From positions 1 to 10,012 of the forward strand of contig CANNEJ010000034.1 in assembly GCA_947503585.1 (NCBI GenBank): a DNA stretch of 10,012 nt. Reading direction: 5' to 3'. The notes beneath the pieces are model-generated. The model did not search any database. It was not told where the DNA came from and saw nothing but the letters and a program-made list of their open reading frames with translations. Positions 1 to 5,826 of this stretch are shown piece by piece; the first letter of the stretch is position 1; each line of letters begins with the position of its first letter. Origin of the DNA: Anaerolineales bacterium (lineage in GTDB: Bacteria; Chloroflexota; Anaerolineae; Anaerolineales; UBA11657). The position numbers and the translations under genes are program-made.

Positions 1-554
1 GCCTGCTGGTTTCGTGCAGTGGCGCTGTGCCAGCGTCAATGGGCCAGGCACAGGCTGACAGCCCGGTTGCAGACAATAGCAGCGCCGATAGCGTAGCGCA
101 AACGGCTGCGCCCATGGAACGACTACAAAGTGACGGCGGGATTGGCGACCGGGTGGAACGCGAAGGGTGCAGCTTTACAGTGCGCGCGGTTGTGAACCCG
201 GTAGTGGCGCAGCCCGGCGATCTGGCCACACCCGGCAAGTGGCCTGCCCCCGCGCATTTTTATGTTGGCGTGGATGTTGTGGTTGCCAGCTTGCAGGGGA
301 CCTGCAAAGCAACCGTCACCATCCCCAGTGCGTCAGCGCGTTTGTTTGGCGGCGATGGCAGCGTGTACGCGCCAAAGATTGGCGGGCTCAAGCGCAACGA
401 AGATTATGGCGGCTTAACACTGGATCCCGGCCAGCCCGGCCAGGACAACATGGGCATGATTTATTTTGAAGTGCCGGCCGGGTTTACCCCGGCTGTGATG
501 CAGTGGAATTTTTTGTCGCCGCCAATTGTGATCCAGATTAATTTGGAACCTTAG
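1..554 (+). CDS. Secreted lipoprotein with DUF4352-like domain (5' end missing)
   Basis: The reading frame is open from base 3 to a TAG at 552-554; its start lies before the window. The first codons read L-L-V-S-C, which matches the lipobox ([LVI][ASTVI][GAS]C), with the acylated Cys at 15-17. A low-complexity, Ala/Ser/Asp-rich linker follows and then a compact domain of about 130 residues. That domain has the layout of DUF4352-type immunoglobulin-like beta-sandwiches: a G-D-R-V opening, a central strand (YVGVDVVVASL), a G-D-G-S-V-Y turn and a late 'MIYFEVPAG' strand. About 179 residues remain after the Cys. It should be anchored to the outer face of a membrane. No catalytic motif is visible; this fold usually mediates protein or ligand contacts. 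A GTG at 27 is in frame but lies after the lipobox, so it is not the start. The family call is from memory of the pattern and only moderately sure. Confidence 0.7.
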   Translation, partial: LLVSCSGAVPASMGQAQADSPVADNSSADSVAQTAAPMERLQSDGGIGDRVEREGCSFTVRAVVNPVVAQPGDLATPGKWPAPAHFYVGVDVVVASLQGTCKATVTIPSASARLFGGDGSVYAPKIGGLKRNEDYGGLTLDPGQPGQDNMGMIYFEVPAGFTPAVMQWNFLSPPIVIQINLEP

Positions 555-567
555 GCGCGGTATAGCC

Positions 568-590
568 GCCCGCGTCCGGACGGCACGGGC
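568..590 (+). other. Hairpin between lipoprotein and peroxiredoxin genes
   Basis: GCCCG (568-572) pairs with CGGGC (586-590), and the inner CGT (573-575) pairs with ACG (580-582), leaving a small bulge. It starts 14 bases after the lipoprotein stop. No T-run follows, so it is at best a weak terminator or a pause or mRNA-stability element. An 8-base direct repeat, AACCTTAG, flanks it at 547-554 and 593-600. Confidence 0.3.
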
Positions 591-791
591 GCAACCTTAG
601 AGGGGCGGAGTTCTTCACGAATGCGGTTTGGGTTGTTACCGTTGGCAATGCTGTTGCTGGTGCAATTTGTGATTGCATGCAGTTTCGTCAGCGCAGTGGC
701 TTGCGCACGGGGCTGGCGTGCGATAAAGTACTGCAGTGGTTTGACGCATCGGGCAGCCTCACCACAAAAATTCACTCATGGGGCAAAGATA

Positions 792-1253
<462 letters not shown>

Positions 1254-1281
1254 AGCTGAATGCAACCGGATTAAGTTAAAT

Positions 1282-1322
1282 GGCGGAAAGTTGCCCGCGC
1301 AACGCGCGCACAACTTTCCGCC
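1282..1322 (-). terminator. Terminator hairpin between convergent genes
   Basis: GGCGGAAAGTTG (1282-1293) pairs perfectly with CAACTTTCCGCC (1311-1322), and an inner CGCGC/GCGCG stem (1296-1300 with 1304-1308) extends it around an AAC loop. It lies 28 bases after the peroxiredoxin stop and 21 bases after the ARPP-1 stop. Read on the minus strand, the stem is followed by ATTTAACTTAAT, a moderately T-rich tail. It therefore best serves the minus-strand operon but may act in both directions. Confidence 0.65.
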
Positions 1323-1325
1323 GGG

Positions 1326-1343
1326 AACCGGTTAGCGCCGGTT
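1326..1343. other. Small hairpin touching the ARPP-1 stop codon
   Basis: AACCGG (1326-1331) pairs with CCGGTT (1338-1343) around the loop TTAGCG. The right arm includes one base of the ARPP-1 stop codon (1343-1345). It sits three bases from the larger terminator stem and may add to the termination or 3'-end stability structure. Confidence 0.35.
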
Positions 1344-2371
1344 TAGTTCTGGGGCCGCCGGCGCGACTCGGCGCGGCGGCGCGCACTTTGCATGCGCTCG
1401 GCCGGATCAGGGCTGGTGCTGGCGTTGCCGGCGAACAGACTCATATGCACCACTGTGTGTTCCACCACCAGGGCGGCACCCGACACAATCGCGGAGTCCA
1501 TGCGCACATCTGCGCCCAAGCCCACTGCTGGAAAAGAGCGGCTGGTGCAGTGCCGGGCGGCGGCCATGAAGGCCGGGCCTGTGCTCTGCGCATCCTGTGT
1601 TTTCGGAAGCGGCAACTCCTGCAGTGCATCTATCACGTAGCTCTGCACCAGTTTGCTATGCACGCTGGCGTATGCTTCCTGGCGCGAGAGCAGGTCGCAT
1701 CCCAGCGGCTTGCCATTTAGCACCGCCAGCAATCCACACTGCCCTTCCAGCGCGGTAAATGCCCGCTGGTATTCTTCCATTTTGCCAGCCTGTTGTTCGT
1801 ATACGTCGCGCATGGCGCTGGTATGCGAAGCGCCGCCCAAATTCATCGTCTCCTCTTGAATGCGTGCCCATACCTCGCCCTGGTTTGATTGCGGGCGGCC
1901 CACGCGCGCCATATTTTCCGACACACGCTTCTGCTTGAATTCGCGTGATTTCGCGCTCATCAGCATGCGCGAGTCTTCAAAGTCCGGCCGGCTGTAGGAC
2001 CAGCGGCCGCTTTCTGTGCAGCTCACCGGCACCACCAGCTTGGAATGCGCTGCCAGCAGGATGCTGGTGTTGAGAACGCGGTTCTGTTTTGCACCGCGCA
2101 ATTCCTCGCCATCGAGCAGCAGCACCGGCAGGCCGGCGGTGTTAATTGCCTGCAGGTCCGGCACAGATCCGCCACTACTTACTTCCTGTACTTGCAGTGT
2201 GCCGGCGCGGAAAGCCTCGCCCATGGTCTGGTAAACCAAGCCATTCACGCTGCGCAGCAGCGGAAAGAGCGTCAGGTGGCGGTGCGTTTGCGGCGCACCC
2301 AGCTGCGTGGTTTCCAGCCACGAGCTGATCAGTGCCGCGTGGGTGGGGGTGTTGTCTGTGTGAGTTTCCAT
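1343..2371 (-). CDS. ARPP-1 (DUF6569)-family protein of unknown function
   Basis: The 342-residue product has no signal peptide or membrane segment and is probably cytoplasmic. A single domain spans roughly residues 23-312. The recognisable core is LLLDGEELRGAKQNR (residues 84-98) followed by VPVSCTESGRW (114-124), which I associate with ARPP-1, named for occurring with ADP-ribosylglycohydrolase and rhodanese-phosphatase superfamily proteins. The conserved D-G-E-E, G-x-K-Q-N-R and C-T-E-x-G-x-W residues look like a binding or active site, but no reaction is established to my knowledge. A charged segment (about 135-175) and a basic C-terminal tail (about 326-340, R-rich) could contact nucleic acid or another protein; that is inference. 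The start is firm: ATG at 2371 has AAGGAGG eight bases upstream. It is the last gene after the HTH and WYL genes, separated from the WYL stop by 151 bases. The family assignment is from memory of the motif. Confidence 0.82.
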   Translation of the reverse strand: METHTDNTPTHAALISSWLETTQLGAPQTHRHLTLFPLLRSVNGLVYQTMGEAFRAGTLQVQEVSSGGSVPDLQAINTAGLPVLLLDGEELRGAKQNRVLNTSILLAAHSKLVVPVSCTESGRWSYSRPDFEDSRMLMSAKSREFKQKRVSENMARVGRPQSNQGEVWARIQEETMNLGGASHTSAMRDVYEQQAGKMEEYQRAFTALEGQCGLLAVLNGKPLGCDLLSRQEAYASVHSKLVQSYVIDALQELPLPKTQDAQSTGPAFMAAARHCTSRSFPAVGLGADVRMDSAIVSGAALVVEHTVVHMSLFAGNASTSPDPAERMQSARRRAESRRRPQN

Positions 2372-2379
2372 AAGATTGC

Positions 2380-2386
2380 CCTCCTT
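2380..2386 (-). promoter_or_regulatory. Strong ribosome binding site of the ARPP-1 gene
   Basis: On the minus strand this reads AAGGAGG, eight bases before the ATG at 2371. It is the best Shine-Dalgarno sequence seen in the window. It fixes the start codon and suggests efficient translation relative to the two regulator genes upstream, which have weak or no sites. Confidence 0.85.
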
Positions 2387-2434
2387 GGGGGTGTGGCAAA
2401 CACACGCTACTCAGGCGGTGTTTGCATGGGTGAT

Positions 2435-2518
2435 GCGCCTAGCGGCGCCCGATGGGCACCCGGCACGTACAAGGTGCCTGATGCTGGGTTGGTTGTGGGG
2501 GCGGCGGCCGGGCCGCCG
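2435..2518 (-). other. Hairpin-rich spacer between WYL and ARPP-1 genes
   Basis: Three stems lie in this gap: GCGCC/GGCGC (2435-2439 with 2444-2448), GGCAC/GTGCC (2462-2466 with 2474-2478) and CGGCGGC/GCCGCCG (2502-2508 with 2512-2518). The last starts only five bases after the WYL stop codon and is followed on the minus strand by a C-run rather than a T-run, so it is not a standard terminator. The spacer may be an mRNA processing or partial termination point that lets ARPP-1 accumulate at a different level from its regulators. No convincing separate promoter for ARPP-1 was found. Confidence 0.4.
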
Positions 2519-2522
2519 GCGG

Positions 2523-3488
2523 TTAGGCAGCCGCGCTGTAGCGGGCGGCAGCTGCCGCCATTTCAGCTGCGATCTCCACGCGCAGCGTTTGCGGCTCTAG
2601 TACTTCGCAGTCCGGCCCCCACTGCCGGATGAAGGGTTTCATCTCAGTTGTATTGCCCACGCGCACCGAAAGCACGCAGCCACCGTCAGGCTCCGCCACA
2701 ATTTCCTGGCTGCCGTGCCAGGTGGTTTCCTGCACGCGGCGCGCGGCGGCACCGGCGCTGAAGCGCAGGCGCACCTGCACCGGCGCGTCCGGCCCGGTCC
2801 AGATGCCCCACGCATCGTTGAGGCGCGGCGTCATCGAAAAATCTTTAGGTATTTCAAACTTCGTCAGCAGCACGTGTGCATCTTCAATTCGCTCAGCGCG
2901 CAGTGTTATCACCTTGCGATGCGTGTCGGAATAGCCAATGACATAGATGCCTTCGCTCCAGATTGCAGGCTCAATCAGATAAATGCTAAAGACATGCATC
3001 AGCGGCGCCTGCGCCCGCAGTGAAAAATAAGTTAGATCAGCCTTGCGTAACTCGGACCAGGCGGTTGCCAGATTCTCCAGCACTTCCAGTCGGACTTTGT
3101 CTTTGCGCTGTTTAAGTACGCGGTCGGTGGCTTTCACCAGCTGCGTTTTCATCGGTGCCGGCAGGGTAGTGGCCAGCTTTTCCAAAGCAGACGCCACATG
3201 CGGCTGCGAAAGATAGGTGTGGCGTGCCATGCGTTTGCCTGCCAGGTACAGGGCCAATGCCTCGAACAGGGTTAGGCGCACGTTGGACAGGTAGTGGCGC
3301 TTGTCAATCTGCCAGCGCCCTTCCACTTTAATAAACGGTGCTGGCAGCAGGGTGCGGTCCTTGAATACCGTGGTGCGGTTGACCTCCAGGCGCTCGGCCA
3401 TTTCTGCGTCACTGAATGGTCTCTGCAAATACAGCTGCTCCATTTTTATCAGGCGCTCTGCGCGTGTGGCGGCGCGGGAGGCACTCAT
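2523..3488 (-). CDS. WYL-domain transcriptional regulator
   Basis: The 321-residue protein has the classic three-part layout. A helix-turn-helix (about residues 8-60; FSDAEMAERLEVNRTTVFKDR) binds DNA. A helical linker follows (about 65-150). Next is a WYL ligand-sensing domain (about 150-220) in which the usual W-Y-L-x-G-Y reads I-Y-V-I-G-Y, followed by the conserved ITLRAERIEDA strand. A C-terminal WCX extension completes it (about 236-310; VQVRLRFSAGAAARRV, then FIRQWGPDCEVLEP). WYL proteins typically sense nucleic-acid or nucleotide ligands and control DNA-damage or anti-phage genes. The ATG at 3488 overlaps the TGA of the preceding HTH gene as ATGA (3485-3488), with a modest AGGTG 11 bases upstream, so translation is probably coupled. 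It most likely regulates its own operon and the ARPP-1 gene. The domain calls are firm; the ligand is unknown. Confidence 0.93.
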   Translation of the reverse strand: MSASRAATRAERLIKMEQLYLQRPFSDAEMAERLEVNRTTVFKDRTLLPAPFIKVEGRWQIDKRHYLSNVRLTLFEALALYLAGKRMARHTYLSQPHVASALEKLATTLPAPMKTQLVKATDRVLKQRKDKVRLEVLENLATAWSELRKADLTYFSLRAQAPLMHVFSIYLIEPAIWSEGIYVIGYSDTHRKVITLRAERIEDAHVLLTKFEIPKDFSMTPRLNDAWGIWTGPDAPVQVRLRFSAGAAARRVQETTWHGSQEIVAEPDGGCVLSVRVGNTTEMKPFIRQWGPDCEVLEPQTLRVEIAAEMAAAAARYSAAA

Positions 3489-3853
3489 GGCTGTATGCGC
3501 ACCTGTTGCCTGCGCTCTGCGTTGATGGCACGCCAGGCGCCGCTCTCAGTTTTGTAGCCGGTCAACCGAGCAATGTCGGCATAGGGCAGGTTGCCCGTAG
3601 CACGCAGCTCCAGCGCGCGCCGGCGCCGTTCGCGCACCTCGTGTTTGGAAGCACCCGCCATGCCTTGCGCACGGCTGTCCATCAATATGCGCGTTGTAAT
3701 TTCCGGCAAACGCGCGGCGTCATACAGGCGCGTGCGGCCGATCGTCAGCGACGGCACATCGCGAATGTGTTTGCGCACCGTTTGCAGGCTTACCCCCAGC
3801 TTGGAAGCAATCCCGGAGACCGTCAAAATGTCCATCTGCATGTTGCTACTCAT
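3485..3853 (-). CDS. Small DNA-binding protein with two helix-turn-helix segments
   Basis: I read 122 residues from the ATG at 3853. The first helix-turn-helix (about residues 8-33; TVSGIASKLGVSLQTVRKHI) is MerR/excisionase-like and is followed by R-T-R-L-Y-D-A-A-R-L, the type of wing seen after MerR helices. A basic linker (HEVRERRRR, about 71-79) leads to a second, homeodomain-like helix-turn-helix (about 80-112; LPYADIARLTGYKTESGAWRAI). No ligand-binding or dimer coiled-coil domain follows, so it is too short to be a full MerR regulator. Start choice: ATGs at 3853, 3841 and 3835 all fit, since the first motif begins just after 3835. None has a Shine-Dalgarno sequence, and 3853 lies eight bases beyond a -10 box. 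Its stop overlaps the WYL start, so the two are probably co-translated and may act together. The specific family was not recognised. Confidence 0.75.
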   Translation of the reverse strand: MSSNMQMDILTVSGIASKLGVSLQTVRKHIRDVPSLTIGRTRLYDAARLPEITTRILMDSRAQGMAGASKHEVRERRRRALELRATGNLPYADIARLTGYKTESGAWRAINAERRQQVRIQP

Positions 3854-3860
3854 TGACAAC

Positions 3861-3891
3861 AGTATAGCCACACGTGTTGCCAGTAAGGCAA
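3861..3891 (-). promoter_or_regulatory. Predicted promoter of the HTH-WYL-ARPP-1 operon
   Basis: On the minus strand a -10 box TATACT (3866-3861) matches 5 of 6 consensus bases. A -35 candidate TTGCCT (3891-3886) lies 19 bases upstream. A 19-base spacer is longer than optimal and is typical of promoters activated by MerR-type proteins, which twist the DNA. Transcription would start near 3854-3853, at or next to the ATG of the first gene, which would give a leaderless mRNA. Confidence 0.55.
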
Positions 3892-3893
3892 CA
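3875..3893. promoter_or_regulatory. Perfect dyad, candidate operator of the HTH-WYL operon
   Basis: TGTTGCC-AGTAA-GGCAACA is a perfect inverted repeat with 7-base arms (3875-3881 and 3887-3893) and a 5-base centre. It covers the -35 hexamer and part of the spacer of the predicted promoter. Its size suits a dimeric regulator. Binding by either the two-HTH protein or the WYL protein, with autoregulation, is the simplest inference. Confidence 0.6.
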
Positions 3894-3977
3894 ACTAATT
3901 TTGGTTCGTTGCGTTTCTTGGAACGCCACAAACTCCTATTTAATCATGGGTTTTTCCTGGTTTTGGATGGATTATTG

Positions 3978-4025
3978 AAAAAAATGGGCTCTCATTCTGA
4001 TTAACCAACCGCTTTTCGGGATTGG
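3978..4025 (-). terminator. Possible terminator of the hydrolase/small membrane protein transcript
   Basis: On the minus strand a stem CCAA(TC)CCG/CGGTTGG (arms 4025-4017 and 4011-4005, loop AAAAG) is followed by TTAAT. About 20 bases on come a weak AGAATG/CATTTT stem (3998-3993 with 3986-3981) and a run of seven T (3984-3978). It lies about 95-140 bases after the small membrane protein stop and upstream of the HTH operon promoter, which is where a terminator would be expected. Neither stem is strong. Confidence 0.35.
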
Positions 4026-4080
4026 CTAGGCAACGATCCGATTTGGCCGGCCGGCTCAGCTGGTTGCCGCAGTGCCGGCT

Positions 4081-4100
4081 CGGCTGCCAGCTTGCAGCCG
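4081..4100 (-). other. Hairpin after the small membrane protein gene
   Basis: CGGCTGC (4081-4087) pairs perfectly with GCAGCCG (4094-4100) around a 6-base loop, 17 bases beyond the stop of the minus-strand gene ending at 4118. An overlapping alternative pairs 4074-4080 (GCCGGCT) with 4096-4102. No T-run follows, so it could stabilise a 3' end or act as a weak terminator. Confidence 0.4.
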
Positions 4101-4117
4101 GCTGCGCAAGCTGCGCG

Positions 4118-4324
4118 CTAAGTGCGAAAGAAGTCGAGCGTTTCGCGCACCAGCACCACCAGCATCAGGAGTGCCAGCGCGGGCAGTATCAGCTGCTCGG
4201 CCCAGCCCAGCGCCGCAAAGGCAAGCCCCGCTGCTACGCTGGCGCCCGCAACCGATGCTTCCGCATGTTTGATCAGCCACGCGCGCACGGGCACAACCTT
4301 AAATCCATTCGAAGGCAGTGTCAA
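4118..4324 (-). CDS. Small membrane protein, two predicted helices
   Basis: The frame ends in TAG (4118-4120). The proposed start is TTG at 4324-4322, overlapping the hydrolase stop as TTGA, which gives 68 residues and suggests translational coupling. In-frame GTG codons near residues 11 and 13 are alternatives. An upstream ATG at 4387 would overlap the hydrolase C-terminus by more than 60 bases and adds nothing membrane-like. The sequence has a basic N-terminal segment (V-R-A-W-L-I-K-H), an Ala/Gly-rich helix (about residues 24-41), a short W-A-E-Q turn and a strongly hydrophobic helix (about 45-60; LILPALALLMLVVLV) ending in R-E-T-L-D-F-F. It is probably an integral inner-membrane protein working with the membrane-anchored hydrolase encoded just upstream. 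I do not recognise a family, and the function is unknown. Confidence 0.5.
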   Translation of the reverse strand: MTLPSNGFKVVPVRAWLIKHAEASVAGASVAAGLAFAALGWAEQLILPALALLMLVVLVRETLDFFRT

Positions 4325-5571
4325 GCGGCCCGCGCCGGCGCAACGCGCTGTGCAAATTCTAAAATAGCACTTTCCACGGTCGGCCATGCCGGCAGCGCAT
4401 CATCTAAAAATTCGTGGTCCGCATCTACGGCTAGATAGCGCGCTTCCGGCCCCAGCAGCCGGGCAAGGGTTTGAGAGTGCGCTGGCTGTGACAGCACGTC
4501 GCGGGCGCCCTGCAGCACGAGCGCTTGTGTGCGCACCGTTGGGGCAAGCTGGAAGGCGCTGCGGCTTTGCGCAACCTCCTGCATCAACGTAACGGGCACA
4601 GCAAGCTCGCGCAGCAGTTGCTGCACGCCGGGGTCGTCCAGATTTGCGTCGCCAAAGAAGCGCTGCATACTGCTGCGAAAGCGTGCATCGGCAAAGTTGG
4701 CGCGCGCATACGGCCGAAAGCTGTGCGGCAGCAATGGCGAGAGCAGTGTGATCAATATCCGCTGCCACAGCGGCGGCTGAAAGATGAACGGCGCCAGCAG
4801 CAGCAAGCCCGCAGGCGGGCATTGGCTGGCGGCTGCCACGGCCAAAGCGCCGCCAAACGAATAGCCAACCAGCAGCACCTTTGCGTGATTGCGCTGCAGT
4901 TCGGCCTGGGCAGTGCTTATTGCAGTTACCCAATCACTCCAGCGCCGGTCCACGATAGTCGGAATATCGGGGCCAAAGCCGGGTAGCAGCAAGCTGTGCA
5001 CGGTCCAGTTTGCGCGATGCAGTGCGCCGGCCACGCTTTGCATTTCGGCTGGTGTGCCGGGGATACCGTGCACCAGCAGGGCTGCGCCCACGGGCTGCGC
5101 TGCGTGCAGGCTGGCTGGCTGATGCTCTGCGCCCGCAAAGAATTTGAGGCCGGGCAGGTGCATCTCACCGGGAATGTACAGCGCGTGCAGCGCATCGAAG
5201 ACCAGCAGGAACGTGCCTTGCACCAAGACGCCCCAGCCGTGCCCGCGCCATTCCGCGTTGCCGCGCCCCAGCTCAAACGCCAGATAAAGCCCGACGGCAA
5301 TGTAAACAAAATCCAGCGCAGTGTTTAACCACAGCAGGCGCCGCAAATGCTGCGCCTCAGCAGCCGGCGGGCGCGGGCGGCGCGCTGCGGTGCGCCGCCC
5401 TGCCAGTGCAATCACGGCATCAATGGCGCCCCAAGCCAGCGCCTGCACCGCGAACGCATGCTGCAGTTGATTGGTGCCGGGCAGCAATAAAAGCAGCAGG
5501 CCGCAGCTGATGCTCAACACGGACCAGCCCAGCAGGCGCGTACCGAGTGCTAACTCGTAGGCCCAAATCAT
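4321..5571 (-). CDS. Membrane-anchored alpha/beta hydrolase (esterase/lipase type)
   Basis: Reading from ATG 5571 gives 416 residues in two parts. Residues 1-135 hold four predicted membrane helices (about 12-31, 38-57, 78-98 and 113-133). The first contains a six-Leu run; the third and fourth carry L-D-F-V-Y-I-A-V-G-L-Y-L and V-Q-G-T-F-L-L-V-F-D, which remind me of small DUF6992-like membrane proteins. Residues from about 160 form an alpha/beta hydrolase: LLVHGIPGTPAEM with the oxyanion H-G at 168-169, GYSFGG with nucleophile Ser238, G-A-R-D with Asp358 and A-D-H with His386. The triad is complete, and the shape is that of carboxylesterases or monoacylglycerol-type lipases acting on acyl esters at the membrane; the substrate is unknown. 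The frame is open back to a TTG at 5784, but the 71 extra residues look like unselected sequence. No clear ribosome site precedes 5571. Confidence 0.85.
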   Translation of the reverse strand: MIWAYELALGTRLLGWSVLSISCGLLLLLLPGTNQLQHAFAVQALAWGAIDAVIALAGRRTAARRPRPPAAEAQHLRRLLWLNTALDFVYIAVGLYLAFELGRGNAEWRGHGWGVLVQGTFLLVFDALHALYIPGEMHLPGLKFFAGAEHQPASLHAAQPVGAALLVHGIPGTPAEMQSVAGALHRANWTVHSLLLPGFGPDIPTIVDRRWSDWVTAISTAQAELQRNHAKVLLVGYSFGGALAVAAASQCPPAGLLLLAPFIFQPPLWQRILITLLSPLLPHSFRPYARANFADARFRSSMQRFFGDANLDDPGVQQLLRELAVPVTLMQEVAQSRSAFQLAPTVRTQALVLQGARDVLSQPAHSQTLARLLGPEARYLAVDADHEFLDDALPAWPTVESAILEFAQRVAPARAA

Positions 5572-5770
5572 GTGCGGGTTTGCAGCGGCTGCGGGCAGGG
5601 TGTGCAGCCCAAGTGCGTGAATGGCGTGCGATTGCGGGGCGTGGGCGCTGCTAAACCCGCGGCGCGCTTCGCTGCAAAGCGGCACAATGAGCTGCGGGCC
5701 GCATTGGCGCTGCCAGGCGTTTGCGTGGGATGGGCGGGCATGGGCTGGAGTGTGTCTGCGGCTGCAAGTG

Positions 5771-5786
5771 CTTTGCAAACGCAAAG
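5771..5786. repeat. Short inverted repeat near the hydrolase promoter
   Basis: CTTTGC (5771-5776) and GCAAAG (5781-5786) form a perfect 6-base inverted repeat around AAAC. It overlaps the expected transcription start of the promoter-like element at 5790-5819 and could be an operator or a 5'-end hairpin. Confidence 0.35.
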
Positions 5787-5789
5787 CTG

Positions 5790-5819
5790 AGTATATGGGG
5801 CGGCGCGCTGCGCTGCCAG
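5790..5819 (-). promoter_or_regulatory. Promoter-like element for the hydrolase gene
   Basis: On the minus strand CTGGCA (5819-5814; 4 of 6 -35 matches) and TATACT (5795-5790; 5 of 6 -10 matches) are separated by 18 bases, just after the dnaE2 stop. TATACT is also the -10 sequence of the HTH operon. Transcription from here would give a leader of about 210 bases before the hydrolase ATG at 5571. The rest of the 5572-5826 gap shows no further convincing gene or structure. Confidence 0.4.
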
Positions 5820-5826
5820 AACAGCG

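Noticed and set aside
551..775. Minus-strand open frame between the lipoprotein and peroxiredoxin genes
   Set aside because: 74 codons, no recognisable motif, no good ribosome site, and antisense to the intergenic leader region; chance is more likely.
2045..2632. Plus-strand open frame spanning the ARPP-1 start and the WYL end
   Set aside because: It overlaps two well-supported minus-strand genes and the strong ribosome site, with no domain signature of its own.
3854..3931. Longer start (TTG 3931) for the two-HTH protein
   Set aside because: The extra 26 residues run through the predicted promoter and dyad, the Shine-Dalgarno-like AGGAG is one base from the TTG, and the added sequence has no domain.
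3850..3934. Upstream leader peptide of about 27 codons (GTG near 3929, TAG overlapping the HTH start)
   Set aside because: An AGGAG precedes it, but only three bases before the GTG, which is too close. The predicted -10 and -35 boxes lie inside it, so it would not be on the main transcript.
5572..5784. Longer N-terminus for the hydrolase (TTG 5784)
   Set aside because: The 71 extra residues are Arg/His/Pro-rich with no signal peptide or domain, and the first membrane helix is well placed from ATG 5571.
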